Positions 51,371-61,168 of a DNA stretch of 64,000 bases are shown in pieces. The translations under genes were made by a program, and so were the position numbers. The notes beneath the pieces were generated by a model. The model saw only the letters and a list, made by a program, of their open reading frames with translations. It was not told the origin of the DNA and searched no databases. How positions within the stretch are numbered: the first letter of the stretch is position 1; the number at the start of each line of letters is the position of its first letter. The stretch is taken from assembly GCA_038138145.1 (NCBI GenBank), contig JAYQDD010000007.1:1-64000 (forward strand), in the 5' to 3' direction. The stretch is from UBA3537 sp038138145 (GTDB taxonomy: Bacteria > Bacteroidota > Bacteroidia > Flavobacteriales > Flavobacteriaceae).

Positions 51371-51928
51371 ATGAACGAAGAAATTGAATTCATATTGGAC
51401 AGTGCAAAGGAAGCTATGGAAAAAGCCCTCAAACACCTTGAAAAACAGTTTGTAAATATTCGCGCTGGAAAAGCTAGCCCTTCAATGTTGGGTAGTGTAA
51501 CTGTCGATTATTATGGCACACAAACCCCTTTGGCTCAAGTTGCAAATGTAAATACCCCCGACGGTCGAACAATTACGGTTCAACCGTGGGAAAAAAGCAT
51601 GTTACAAGACATAGAACATGCTATTATGGTCGCCAATTTAGGATTTAATCCAATGAATAATGGAGAAAGCATCATCATCAATGTGCCGCCATTGACCGAA
51701 GAACGTCGCCGAGAACTTGCGAAACAAGCAAAATCTGAAGCCGAAGATGCAAAAATATCCATCCGTGGCGCACGAAAAGATGGTAATAATGAACTTAAAA
51801 AGCTAAGTGATATTTCTGAAGATCTGAAGAAAAACACCGAAACAGATATTCAAGAAATGACAGACGCGCACATCGTCAAAGCTGATGCGCTTTTTGCTGC
51901 CAAAGAAAAAGAAATCTTGACCGTATAA
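51371..51928 (+). CDS. frr: Ribosome recycling factor
   Basis: 185 residues. Family motifs are FVNIRAGKASPSMLGSVTVD, YYGTQTPLAQVANV, PWEKSMLQDIEHAI and LTEERRRELAKQAKSEAEDA. With EF-G it splits terminated ribosomes. It shares a transcript with pyrH. Confidence 0.97.
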   Translation: MNEEIEFILDSAKEAMEKALKHLEKQFVNIRAGKASPSMLGSVTVDYYGTQTPLAQVANVNTPDGRTITVQPWEKSMLQDIEHAIMVANLGFNPMNNGESIIINVPPLTEERRRELAKQAKSEAEDAKISIRGARKDGNNELKKLSDISEDLKKNTETDIQEMTDAHIVKADALFAAKEKEILTV

Positions 51929-52037
51929 TCCTCTTTGATTCACTAAATTATTTTAACTTTTTTTTTAGAAAGCCCCTTAAAAATTATGCCCGCAAATCCA
52001 TTGGTTTTCTATACCTTTGACGACTTCAAAATCAGGT

Positions 52038-54431
52038 ATGTTTAAAGTATTTTCTTCAGGTTTTTGGGAAGCTGTTGCTCGACTTATTCTTCGCAATCGT
52101 ATCCTTATTCTAATACTGATTGGTGTTGGGACTGGACTTATGATGGCGCAATGGAACAAAATGCGTTTTACCTACACTGAGGCCAATTTGCTCCCTGACC
52201 GACACCCAACAAACCTAGAATACAACACCTTTTTGGATGTTTTTGGCGAAGAAGGTAATATCATTGTCTTGGGTGTAAAAGACAGCACTCTTCTTACAGT
52301 TGAAAAATTAAATGCTTGGAATCGGTTCAGTAAATCATTTGGGGAAAACGAAAATATTGAAGCCATCATTACGCTTCAAGATTTAAAGAAATTAATTAAA
52401 AATCAGAAAAATCAACAATTTGATTTTGAACCTATCATCAATGATTCTATTCGTACAAATAATGAGCTAAAAGAACTACAGCGTTCATTATCTTTTGATT
52501 TTCCTTTTTATGACGATGTTCTTTACAATAAAGAATCAAAAGCGATTCGAACCATTATTTATTTAAAAAAATCCATTGTCAATACTTCCGCAAGAAAGGA
52601 GTTTATTCTGGATGAATTGGTTCCTAAAATTGAAACCTTTGAGCGCAACACGAATTTAAATGTAAGAGCATCAGGAATGCCCTATGTCCGTACATTAAAT
52701 TCTCAAAATATCATTGATGAAATAGAGGTCTTTATTTTAGCTGCTATACTCATTACCTCGCTTATATTCTATTTGTTTTTCCGTTCTTATCGTGCAACTT
52801 TCATCTCTATGATTGTGGTGGTGATTGGCGTCATGTGGACCTTTGGTATTTTGGGCTTTCTTGAGTATGAAATTACTGTTCTAACTGCCCTAATACCCCC
52901 TCTAATTATTGTCATTGGTATTCCAAACTGTATTTTTTTAATCAATAAATACCAACATGAAGTCAATAAGCACGGGAATAAAGCAAAATCACTGCAACGG
53001 GTTATCACCAAAGTGGGTAATGCTACCCTAATGACCAACACGACTACGGCTTCGGGTTTTGCCACCTTTGTGATTACACAAAGTAAACTTCTTACAGAAT
53101 TTGGTACTGTGGCTTCGCTGAGTATCATGGCTATTTTTATTCTTTGTTTGCTCATTATCCCAATCATTTACAGCTTTATGCCCATGCCAAAGGAGAAGCA
53201 TTTGGAACATCTCAATAAACGCTGGATTAATCGATTGGGAGACTGGATTGAACATACAGTCAAACACAAAAATATCGCTATTTACTCCATTTCACTTATT
53301 CTTTTGGTTACAAGTATTATTGGGATTTATCAAATAAAAACTTCTGGTAGTCTTTTGGAAGATATGCCCAAAAGTGCCGAGTTTTTCGAAGATATTGAGT
53401 TTTATGAACAAGAATTCAACGGCGTGATGCCTTTAGAGATTCTAATCGATACCAAGCGTAAAAAAGGTGTTTTGAAAAGATCGACTTTAAAACGCATGGA
53501 TGCGCTGGAAGAACTTATTGTGGAAATTCCCGAACTTTCAAAACCACTTTCCATAGTTGGCCTTGTCAAATATGCTAAACAAGCGTTTTATAATGGAAAT
53601 CCAAAATACTATCAATTACCCACAGCACAAGAAAATAGCTTCATTTTATCCTATGCAAAAAACACAACAAACGATGTAAGTTTGTTGAAAAATTATGTGG
53701 ATTCAACAGGGCAATATGCACGTATTACCACATTTATGAAAAATGCTGAAATTGAAAAAATGGAGCGCATTGAAGAACGATTAAAAGAAAAAATTGAAAA
53801 AATATTTCCAAAAGATCGCTACGAGGTAAAACTCACTGGAAAAGCATTTTTATTTCAGAAAGGAACACGTTTTCTCATTCGCAATTTGATCCTCTCACTC
53901 GCCTTAGCAATTGTGCTTATTTCATTGTTTATGGCCTACATGTTTAGGTCATTCCGAATGATTATTATTTCTTTAATTCCAAATCTTTTACCGCTTTTGG
54001 TAACTGCTGGAATGATGGGTTATTTAGGAGTCCCTATAAAACCTTCCACAATATTGGTGTTTAGTATTGCCTTTGGAATATCCGTAGATGACACCATTCA
54101 CTTTTTGGCAAAATATCGTCAAGAATTACTGGCCAACCATTGGCGTATAAAGAAATCTATTTTTGCTGCACTTAGAGAAACCGGGGTAAGTATGTTCTAT
54201 ACTTCTATTGTTTTATTCTTTGGTTTTTCGGTGTTCATTACTTCTAACTTTGGGGGAACAGTCGCTTTAGGAGCGCTCATCTCAGGAACTTTATTACTCG
54301 CAATGATGGCCAATTTATTGCTTTTGCCTGTATTGCTTCTATCTTTGGAACGCAGTATTGCAAACAAACAAGTTTTGAAAGAACCCCCACTAAACATCAT
54401 CCCCGAAATAGAGGATATTGAAGAGCAATAA
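52038..54431 (+). CDS. RND/MMPL-family exporter with sterol-sensing-type domains
   Basis: 797 residues from the ATG at 52038 (MFKVFSSGFWEAVARLILRN); a TTG 21 bases upstream is a poor alternative. Twelve hydrophobic segments occur as two six-helix halves, with large extracytoplasmic loops after helices 1 and 7. The second half has the MMPL motif FGISVDDTIHFLAKYRQE and the first has TTTASGFATFVITQSK. It belongs to the RND-type exporters related to MmpL and Patched; the substrate is unknown (lipids or small hydrophobic molecules in relatives). Confidence 0.88.
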   Translation: MFKVFSSGFWEAVARLILRNRILILILIGVGTGLMMAQWNKMRFTYTEANLLPDRHPTNLEYNTFLDVFGEEGNIIVLGVKDSTLLTVEKLNAWNRFSKSFGENENIEAIITLQDLKKLIKNQKNQQFDFEPIINDSIRTNNELKELQRSLSFDFPFYDDVLYNKESKAIRTIIYLKKSIVNTSARKEFILDELVPKIETFERNTNLNVRASGMPYVRTLNSQNIIDEIEVFILAAILITSLIFYLFFRSYRATFISMIVVVIGVMWTFGILGFLEYEITVLTALIPPLIIVIGIPNCIFLINKYQHEVNKHGNKAKSLQRVITKVGNATLMTNTTTASGFATFVITQSKLLTEFGTVASLSIMAIFILCLLIIPIIYSFMPMPKEKHLEHLNKRWINRLGDWIEHTVKHKNIAIYSISLILLVTSIIGIYQIKTSGSLLEDMPKSAEFFEDIEFYEQEFNGVMPLEILIDTKRKKGVLKRSTLKRMDALEELIVEIPELSKPLSIVGLVKYAKQAFYNGNPKYYQLPTAQENSFILSYAKNTTNDVSLLKNYVDSTGQYARITTFMKNAEIEKMERIEERLKEKIEKIFPKDRYEVKLTGKAFLFQKGTRFLIRNLILSLALAIVLISLFMAYMFRSFRMIIISLIPNLLPLLVTAGMMGYLGVPIKPSTILVFSIAFGISVDDTIHFLAKYRQELLANHWRIKKSIFAALRETGVSMFYTSIVLFFGFSVFITSNFGGTVALGALISGTLLLAMMANLLLLPVLLLSLERSIANKQVLKEPPLNIIPEIEDIEEQ

Positions 54432-54460
54432 ATATCGTTCTTCTTTGTTTCTAAAGTTTT

Positions 54461-54468
54461 ATATTTGT
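54461..54468 (+). promoter_or_regulatory. -7 box of asnS
   Basis: TATATTTG, matching TAnnTTTG, lies 18 bases before the asnS ATG. Confidence 0.4.
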
Positions 54469-54486
54469 AGCTAATTTTAGGGATAC

Positions 54487-55929
54487 ATGATTAAGAGTAC
54501 AGTAGCAGAACTTTTTGCACAAGAAATAAAACATATCGATGTTGAAGTTAAAGGGTGGGTAAAATCTTTTAGAGCGAATCGCTTTATTGCCCTCAATGAC
54601 GGATCTACACTACAGAACATTCAATGTGTTGTCGATTTTGAATCTATGGAAGAAACGCTTCTAAAGCGCATCACCACAGGTGCTGCGGTGCACATAAAAG
54701 GCAATCTGGTGGAAAGTCAAGGGAAAGGACAAGATGTGGAAATTCAAGTTTCAAGCATTGAGGTCTTAGGCGAGGCCGATCCTGAACTTGTGTCTAAAAC
54801 AATTTTACAACCAAAACGCCATTCATTAGAATTTTTAAGAGAGCAAGCGCACCTTAGAGTGCGTACCAACACTTTTGGTGCTGTCATGCGTTTACGCTCG
54901 TCTCTTTCATTTGCAGTTCATGATTATTTTCATAAAAATGGCTTTAATTATATGCACGCACCCATCATCACAGGAAGCGATGCCGAAGGTGCAGGTGAAA
55001 TGTTTCGCGTTACCACTTTAGATCCAAAAAATCCACCACTTACAGATGATGGCAAAGTAGATTATTCGAAAGATTTCTTTGGAAAAGAAACAAACCTAAC
55101 CGTCTCTGGACAGCTAGAAGCCGAAACCTATGCTATGGCATTGGGAAAAGTCTACACCTTTGGCCCTACATTTAGAGCCGAAAACTCTAACACTTCCAGA
55201 CACCTTGCCGAATTTTGGATGATTGAACCCGAAGTCGCCTTTATGGATCTTGAAGGGAATATGGATCTTGCAGAAGATTTTCTGAAATATGTGATTGGTT
55301 ATTTATTAAAAAACAACACAGAAGACCTTACATTTCTTGAGCAACGCTTAGAACAAGAAGAAAAGTCAAAACCACAGAATGAGCGCAGTAGTATGCGCTT
55401 AACAGAAAAATTAGAATTTGTTTTAGAGCATAATTTTAAGCGGGTAAGTTATTCTGAAGCCATCGATATTTTAAGAAACAGCAAGCCCAACAAAAAGAAA
55501 AAATTCAAATATCCAATCGATCAATGGGGGGCAGATTTGCAAAGTGAACATGAGCGTTTTTTGGTAGAAAAACACTTTAAATGTCCGGTTATTTTATTTG
55601 ATTACCCCGCTAATATTAAAGCATTTTATATGCGTTTGAATGAGGATGGGAAAACGGTACGTGCGATGGATATTCTTTTCCCAGGAATTGGAGAAATTGT
55701 AGGCGGGTCTCAGCGTGAAGAACGCCTCGAAGTCCTCAAAGAAAAAATGGCGGCACTTGATATCCCAGAAGAAGAACTGTGGTGGTACTTAGACCTCAGG
55801 ACCTATGGTACAGCTGTACATTCTGGATTTGGACTTGGATTTGAGAGATTAGTGATGTTTGCTACAGGGATGAGTAATATTAGAGATGTTATTCCTTATC
55901 CAAGAACACCACAAAATGCGGAATTTTAA
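54487..55929 (+). CDS. asnS: Asparaginyl-tRNA synthetase
   Basis: 480 residues. An OB-fold anticodon-binding domain (VKGWVKSFRANRFIALNDGS) precedes the class II core, with motif 2 (FRAENSNTSRHLAEFWMIEP) and motif 3 (GLGFERLVMFATGMSNIRDV). The long variable segment at about 200-320 is typical. It charges tRNA-Asn. It is monocistronic or read into rpoN. Confidence 0.97.
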   Translation: MIKSTVAELFAQEIKHIDVEVKGWVKSFRANRFIALNDGSTLQNIQCVVDFESMEETLLKRITTGAAVHIKGNLVESQGKGQDVEIQVSSIEVLGEADPELVSKTILQPKRHSLEFLREQAHLRVRTNTFGAVMRLRSSLSFAVHDYFHKNGFNYMHAPIITGSDAEGAGEMFRVTTLDPKNPPLTDDGKVDYSKDFFGKETNLTVSGQLEAETYAMALGKVYTFGPTFRAENSNTSRHLAEFWMIEPEVAFMDLEGNMDLAEDFLKYVIGYLLKNNTEDLTFLEQRLEQEEKSKPQNERSSMRLTEKLEFVLEHNFKRVSYSEAIDILRNSKPNKKKKFKYPIDQWGADLQSEHERFLVEKHFKCPVILFDYPANIKAFYMRLNEDGKTVRAMDILFPGIGEIVGGSQREERLEVLKEKMAALDIPEEELWWYLDLRTYGTAVHSGFGLGFERLVMFATGMSNIRDVIPYPRTPQNAEF

Positions 55930-56019
55930 CTGCAAAAAGCACCCTGAAATTAATTAATCGAAACTAGAGTTAAACAATCTCAATAGTTTTTTTTAATTTT
56001 ATACAAACCCAAATAAGCA

Positions 56020-57471
56020 ATGCTAAAGCAGTACTTACAATTTAAACTTTCACAAAAACTGTCTCCACAGCAGATTCAGTTGATGAAACTTATTCAACTG
56101 CCTACACAAGCATTTGAGCAGCGCTTAAAGCAGGAACTCGAAGAAAATCCAGCTTTGGAACGCGGAAAAGATAATGAAAGTGATGGTTTTGAAGATTATT
56201 CTGATCATGATCTTGGAGATAATGAACAAATTAATACAGATGACATCAATGTAGATGATTATCTCAGCGATGATGAGATTCCGGCATACCGACTCCACGC
56301 TAATAACTACAGTGCAGATGACGATTCAAAAACAATCCCATATGCTTCAGGGACCTCGTTTACACAAATTCTAATTGATCAACTTAATACATTTCGGCTT
56401 GAGGATGAACACTATCAAATTGCAAAGTTTCTTATTGGCAGTATCGACGATAGTGGCTATATCAGAAGGCCTCTTTTAGATTTGACCGACGATTTGGCCT
56501 TTACACAAAATATTTACACCGATATTGAAACTATTGAAAAAGTCTTATCCGTTGTTCAACAGCTCGATCCTCCTGGTGTTGGCGCCAGAGATTTGCAAGA
56601 ATGTCTCCTAATTCAACTGCAAAGAAAAACACAAACCCCTCATACGGAATGCGCTGCTAAAATCATTGAAAACGCTTTTGAGCAATTCTCAAAAAAACAC
56701 TACCAAAAGCTCCTCAAAAAATTTAACATTTCAGAACACCAACTTAAAGATGCAATTTTAGAAATAGAGCGATTGAACCCTAAGCCTGGCAGTTCTTTTT
56801 CCAACAATTTACGTTCCATAGAACATGTTGTCCCAGATTTTACGATTAAAATTGTGGATGGTGAATTGGAGCTTACGCTCAACGGACGCAATGCGCCCGA
56901 GCTACATGTTTCAAAGTCGTACAACGAAATGTTGCTTGGCTATAAAGCATCAAAAGAAAAATCTAAAGCACAAAAAGAAGCCGTCTTGTTCATCAAACAA
57001 AAACTCGATGCTGCCAAGTGGTTTATTGATGCCATACGCCAACGTCAACAAACCCTAATGCTTACCATGAGCGCCATTATGCAGTACCAAAAAGCATACT
57101 TTTTGTCTGGCGATGAAGAACAACTTCGGCCTATGATTTTAAAAGATATTGCCGATGAAGTCGAAATGGATGTCTCAACAATTTCTAGAGTAGCAAACAG
57201 CAAATATGTAGATACGCCCTATGGCACCAAGCTCATCAAAGAATTTTTTAGTGAATCCATGACCAACGATCAAGGCGAGGAGGTTTCAACTCGAGAAATC
57301 AAAAGTATTTTAAAAACCGTCATTTCCGAAGAAGACAAGAAAAAACCTTTAACCGACGAAAAGCTAGCCAAAATTCTTAAAGAAAAGGGGTATCCTATTG
57401 CGCGAAGAACCGTTGCAAAATATAGAGAACAACTCGATTTTCCTGTAGCCCGACTGCGCAAACAGATTTAA
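56020..57471 (+). CDS. rpoN: RNA polymerase sigma-54 factor
   Basis: 483 residues. Region I is Gln/Leu-rich (LKQYLQFKLSQKLSPQQIQL), followed by an acidic region II (about 50-90), the core-binding domain (VQQLDPPGVGARDLQECLLI), the HTH and the RpoN box (ARRTVAKYRE) near the C-terminus. It directs RNA polymerase to -24/-12 promoters and needs an enhancer-binding activator. It ends one base from the umuD stop on the other strand. Confidence 0.97.
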   Translation: MLKQYLQFKLSQKLSPQQIQLMKLIQLPTQAFEQRLKQELEENPALERGKDNESDGFEDYSDHDLGDNEQINTDDINVDDYLSDDEIPAYRLHANNYSADDDSKTIPYASGTSFTQILIDQLNTFRLEDEHYQIAKFLIGSIDDSGYIRRPLLDLTDDLAFTQNIYTDIETIEKVLSVVQQLDPPGVGARDLQECLLIQLQRKTQTPHTECAAKIIENAFEQFSKKHYQKLLKKFNISEHQLKDAILEIERLNPKPGSSFSNNLRSIEHVVPDFTIKIVDGELELTLNGRNAPELHVSKSYNEMLLGYKASKEKSKAQKEAVLFIKQKLDAAKWFIDAIRQRQQTLMLTMSAIMQYQKAYFLSGDEEQLRPMILKDIADEVEMDVSTISRVANSKYVDTPYGTKLIKEFFSESMTNDQGEEVSTREIKSILKTVISEEDKKKPLTDEKLAKILKEKGYPIARRTVAKYREQLDFPVARLRKQI

Positions 57472-57472
57472 G

Positions 57473-57916
57473 CTATACTTTTTTAATAACATTAGTTACA
57501 ATTCCCCAAATGACGAAGTCATTTTCAGGGGTAATTCGAATAGGTTTGTAGTTTTTATTTTCAGGTTGTAACCAAACCTCTCCCCCCTCTACTTTTAATC
57601 TTTTCACCGTGAATTCTCCGTCCAAAAAACAAACTGCAATCTTGTTATGTTCTGGAGTAAGGCTTCGGTCTATGACCAACAAATCATTGTCATTGAGTCC
57701 TGCATCAATCATGGATTGACCACTCACCCGGGCAAAAAAAGTGGCTTCTTTATTCTTGATGAGCTCAGAATCCAACGACAGTCGTTCTTGCTTAAAATCA
57801 TCGGCTGGAGAGGGAAATCCTGCAGAGATTCCGCTATCAAAATAAATAGCACCTTGATTGTTTTCTGATGGTTTTGGTATAAAAAAAGTTAAGGTTTGAT
57901 TGGCTTTTTTTGGCAT
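57473..57916 (-). CDS. umuD: UmuD-like LexA-family protease subunit
   Basis: 147 residues from the ATG at 57916 (MPKKANQTLTFFIPKPSENN). The S24 peptidase domain has the catalytic Ser in RVSGQSMIDAGLNDND and the Lys in EFTVKRLKVEG; the cleavage region is ISAGFPSPADD. Self-cleavage activates the UmuC polymerase in relatives. The start lies inside the end of umuC (28-base overlap), the reverse of the usual umuD-umuC order. Confidence 0.93.
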   Translation of the reverse strand: MPKKANQTLTFFIPKPSENNQGAIYFDSGISAGFPSPADDFKQERLSLDSELIKNKEATFFARVSGQSMIDAGLNDNDLLVIDRSLTPEHNKIAVCFLDGEFTVKRLKVEGGEVWLQPENKNYKPIRITPENDFVIWGIVTNVIKKV

Positions 57917-59169
57917 TGAACTGTAATTATATCTTTTAAATTGGTGGTGTACTGTGGCGATAAATGTTCTTGGCGCATTTTCCACGTACGGGTTAAATCT
58001 TGGTTGGCTAATTTCAGTTTGGGGGCATTGTATTTCTTATTCACTCGATCAATGGCATGCATCAAAGGTTTGTGGCGCGGATCTTCGTGTGCAAACATTT
58101 GGAGTTGATGGTTATATGTCGGTACAATCCCTGTAAGAACTACCCCTGCTTTTTTGTAATGAATTCCTTTTTTATAAATAGAACTTATGGCACGAACAGC
58201 GCTTGAGCTGAGCACCAGACTAGAATCTGTGGGAAAAGGAATACTGACCATTGTACTGGCACGGTATTGCTCGCTATTAGCTTTAAAACGATCGCTACGC
58301 AAAAACACAACAAGCATATGACAGCTGGAATTTTGACGCCGGAGTTTTTCGGCACAGCTACTGGCAAATGTAGAAATACGTTCCTTTAAATCTCCTAAAT
58401 CAGTCAGTGTCGTCTCAAAACTTCTTGTGGTCGCAATGGCGCGTTTGTTTTTGACTTGATTCATCTCTATTTTAGAAATCCCCTCTAAATCTTTTTTAAG
58501 TTTCCATTCGGTAATAGAAAATGTTTTCCGCACCCAAAGGTCTGGAAGCTGAACAAAATCATAGGCCGTTTTGATTTGCTTTTGTGCCAATCTTTTGTGG
58601 AGTGCATGGCCAATACCCCAAACGTTATCAATGGAAGTCCATTTGAGTGCTTTAGTGCGTTTTTCTTCAGTGTCAATAACATAGACGCCTCCTGTTTCTC
58701 TGGGAAACTTTCGGGCAATCTTATTGGCTACTTTGGATAGTGCTTTTGTAGGGGCAATACCCACGCAGGTCGGAATTCCTGTCCACTTCAAAACACGGCT
58801 CCGAATGTCATGCCCATAGGCCTCAAGCTTATAATGGTCGAACCCCTTGAATTGCAAAAACGCCTCATCAATACTATAAACCTCGACATCTGGTGTGAAT
58901 TGTTCTAAAATCTTCATCACTCGGCTACTCATATCGCCATACAAAGGATAATTAGAAGAAAAAACATGCACTTTATTGGCCTTAAAAAAGGATTTGTATT
59001 TAAATGCTGGTGCGCCCATAGGAAGCCCCAAATCCTTCGCTTCATCACTACGCGCAATAACACATCCGTCGTTGTTAGATAAAATAGCGACCGGTTGGCC
59101 TTGTAAATTTGGATTAAAAACCCGTTCACAAGAGGCATAAAAATTGTTACAATCGACTAATGCAAACAT
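57889..59169 (-). CDS. umuC: Y-family DNA polymerase V catalytic subunit
   Basis: 426 residues. Y-family signatures: ALVDCNNFYASCERVFNPNL, CVIARSDEAKDLGLPMG, FSSNYPLYGDMSSRVMKILE and the catalytic VEVYSIDEAF. The little-finger and C-terminal domains are complete. It copies damaged DNA with UmuD'. It precedes umuD in the same transcript. An 18-base dyad (GAAAT-N8-ATTTC) lies 38 bases upstream of the start. Confidence 0.95.
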   Translation of the reverse strand: MFALVDCNNFYASCERVFNPNLQGQPVAILSNNDGCVIARSDEAKDLGLPMGAPAFKYKSFFKANKVHVFSSNYPLYGDMSSRVMKILEQFTPDVEVYSIDEAFLQFKGFDHYKLEAYGHDIRSRVLKWTGIPTCVGIAPTKALSKVANKIARKFPRETGGVYVIDTEEKRTKALKWTSIDNVWGIGHALHKRLAQKQIKTAYDFVQLPDLWVRKTFSITEWKLKKDLEGISKIEMNQVKNKRAIATTRSFETTLTDLGDLKERISTFASSCAEKLRRQNSSCHMLVVFLRSDRFKANSEQYRASTMVSIPFPTDSSLVLSSSAVRAISSIYKKGIHYKKAGVVLTGIVPTYNHQLQMFAHEDPRHKPLMHAIDRVNKKYNAPKLKLANQDLTRTWKMRQEHLSPQYTTNLKDIITVQCQKKPIKP

Positions 59170-59207
59170 GATTGAAAGGTAGTGTATTTCTGCTTTTTTT
59201 TAAAATA

Positions 59208-59225
59208 GAAATTGTACTTTATTTC
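59208..59225 (-). promoter_or_regulatory. Dyad upstream of umuC
   Basis: GAAAT and ATTTC flank an eight-base spacer, 38 bases before the umuC start. It may bind a repressor such as a LexA-like or cI-type protein. This is a short pattern and could be chance. Confidence 0.25.
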
Positions 59226-59302
59226 AAAATTAAATAGCACTTTAAAAGCAAAGTTTTAACATTATTTCCACGATTTTATAATGCGTGGTTTATGGATTTA
59301 TA

Positions 59303-59310
59303 TACCTTTG
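59303..59310 (+). promoter_or_regulatory. -7 box of the TonB-dependent receptor gene
   Basis: TACCTTTG matches TAnnTTTG, 35 bases before the ATG. A hairpin (CCACG / CGTGG, 59268-59288) lies just upstream and might be an operator. No cobalamin riboswitch pattern is seen. Confidence 0.4.
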
Positions 59311-59345
59311 AGGCTTATTATAAACCTACTTAAAACAAACTTAAA

Positions 59346-61154
59346 ATGAAAATTAGATTTAAAAGATTCGTACTTATTGGGATTTGTACAACGCAATTTA
59401 GTATTGCGCAACAGGTTCAACCTTTGGATTCAGTAACAATTGAATCGACAAGAATTGATTTGCCTTTCAAGGAAAATTCACGAACAATTAGCATTATTAG
59501 TTCAGACGTGATTGAACAAAGCCCAGCCACAAATTTGGCGGAACTTCTACAACAAGAAGCGGGAATAGACATTCGTCGCCAAGGAATCTATGGTATGCAA
59601 TCGGACTTATATATCCGTGGTGGAAGTTTTGACCAAACGCTTTTACTTATTGACGGCATTAAGGTAGAAGATCCTCAAACAGGGCATCATACTTTAAATA
59701 TAGCGCTCCCTTTGGAAGTCATCAAACGCATCGAAATTATTAAAGGCCCTGCAGCTAGAGTTTTTGGACAAAATGCGTTTACGGGGGCCATTAATATTGT
59801 CACAAAATCTAATGGAGATTTGAAAAATAATATCGGTTTTCAATTGGGGTCATACAACCAACAACATGCAGCAGCGACGCTTGGAAAAAACTTAGGTAAT
59901 ACAAATCTTATGGGGCATGCATCGGTCAATAGTTCCGATGGGTATCGTTACAATACAGATTTTGACAACCACAATTACTTTTTAAAAAGTAGCTTTAATA
60001 CAAATACAAACCCCATTGATGTTATCGCGACATTTTCGGAACGCAAGTTTGGTGGAAATCAATTTTATGCCATTGATGCTAAAGAACAATACGAAGAAAC
60101 GCAAAGTAGCTTGGTGGGTATTTCTACTACAATGCATCGAGGGAGCTTGAAAATTAGTCCTCAGCTGTACTGGAAACGCAACCAAGATATGTATCTCTAT
60201 ATAAGAAACAAACCTTCAGTATATAGGAATCTACATATTTCAAATAAAATTGGCGCGCAAATCAATGCATCTTATTCTTCATCGATTGGGGTCACTGGTT
60301 TTGGGGTCGATGTTGCCAACGTTACTATGGATAGTAATCGATTGGGGGATCGTGAACGATGGATGGGGACTTTGTTCTTAGAGCATCGCTTTTCATTGTT
60401 AGACAATAAGCTTGACATAACGCCTGGTGTGGCGGTCAACTATTTTTCAGAATTTGATTTTAATGCTTTTCCTGGAATAGATTTGGGCTATACCATCAAT
60501 GATTCTTTTCGAATATATGTAAATGCAGGCTATACGTATAGAGTGCCCACCTACAACGATCTTTACTATGTGGGGAGCAGGGATATAGGAAATGAAAATT
60601 TGGTGCCAGAGAAAGCTATTTCAGAAGAAATCGGTCTAAAATATTTTGGAGAAACCCTTAGCGCTTCTGTTGCCTTTTTCAATAGAGATTCCGATAATTT
60701 AATAGACTATACCAAAGAAAATGAGGCAGATAAGTGGCAATCCAATAACTTGAAAAGTTTGAATTCTCATGGAATAGAATTTCAATTGTCTTCGCCATTT
60801 AAAATAGGAGAATATGCTCAAAACTTTAATCTGGGGTATACCTATTTAAATGAAGATTTAAAAGCTGTAAGGGCCAACTATTCGAAGTATATCATCAATT
60901 CACTAAATCATCATCTTACGGCCAACGTAAAAACACAGTTTACCAAAAACCTTACCCAAAGTATCGTTTATAAATTTGCGGAAAGAGCTACAGGAGAAAG
61001 CTATAGTGTTGTAGATGTTCAAGTAAAGTTGTTGATTAGCCAACTAGAATTGACAATTACAGGAAACAATATTTTCAATACATCGTATATAGAAACAGGT
61101 ATCGTCCCAATGCCAAAAGGCAATGTGTTATTTGGTCTACGTGCTTTTTTCTAA
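59346..61154 (+). CDS. TonB-dependent outer-membrane receptor
   Basis: 602 residues. A signal peptide (FVLIGICTTQFSIAQ) precedes a plug domain at about 30-140 (RTISIISSDVIEQSPATNLA, QSDLYIRGGSFDQTLLLIDG, IEIIKGPAARVFGQNAFTGA) and a 22-stranded barrel ending in an aromatic residue (NVLFGLRAFF). The plug is BtuB-like in layout. The substrate (vitamin, siderophore or other) is not inferable, and no uptake genes are adjacent. Confidence 0.9.
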   Translation: MKIRFKRFVLIGICTTQFSIAQQVQPLDSVTIESTRIDLPFKENSRTISIISSDVIEQSPATNLAELLQQEAGIDIRRQGIYGMQSDLYIRGGSFDQTLLLIDGIKVEDPQTGHHTLNIALPLEVIKRIEIIKGPAARVFGQNAFTGAINIVTKSNGDLKNNIGFQLGSYNQQHAAATLGKNLGNTNLMGHASVNSSDGYRYNTDFDNHNYFLKSSFNTNTNPIDVIATFSERKFGGNQFYAIDAKEQYEETQSSLVGISTTMHRGSLKISPQLYWKRNQDMYLYIRNKPSVYRNLHISNKIGAQINASYSSSIGVTGFGVDVANVTMDSNRLGDRERWMGTLFLEHRFSLLDNKLDITPGVAVNYFSEFDFNAFPGIDLGYTINDSFRIYVNAGYTYRVPTYNDLYYVGSRDIGNENLVPEKAISEEIGLKYFGETLSASVAFFNRDSDNLIDYTKENEADKWQSNNLKSLNSHGIEFQLSSPFKIGEYAQNFNLGYTYLNEDLKAVRANYSKYIINSLNHHLTANVKTQFTKNLTQSIVYKFAERATGESYSVVDVQVKLLISQLELTITGNNIFNTSYIETGIVPMPKGNVLFGLRAFF

Positions 61155-61168
61155 ACCCCTTTTTTAGT

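Noticed and set aside
59208..59225. SOS box controlling umuC-umuD
   Set aside because: Only a five-base dyad is present; it does not match a known LexA operator and could be chance, so it is reported at low confidence only.
59226..59345. Cobalamin riboswitch upstream of the BtuB-like receptor
   Set aside because: The leader is about 120 bases, lacks the conserved B12-box sequence and shows only a short hairpin.
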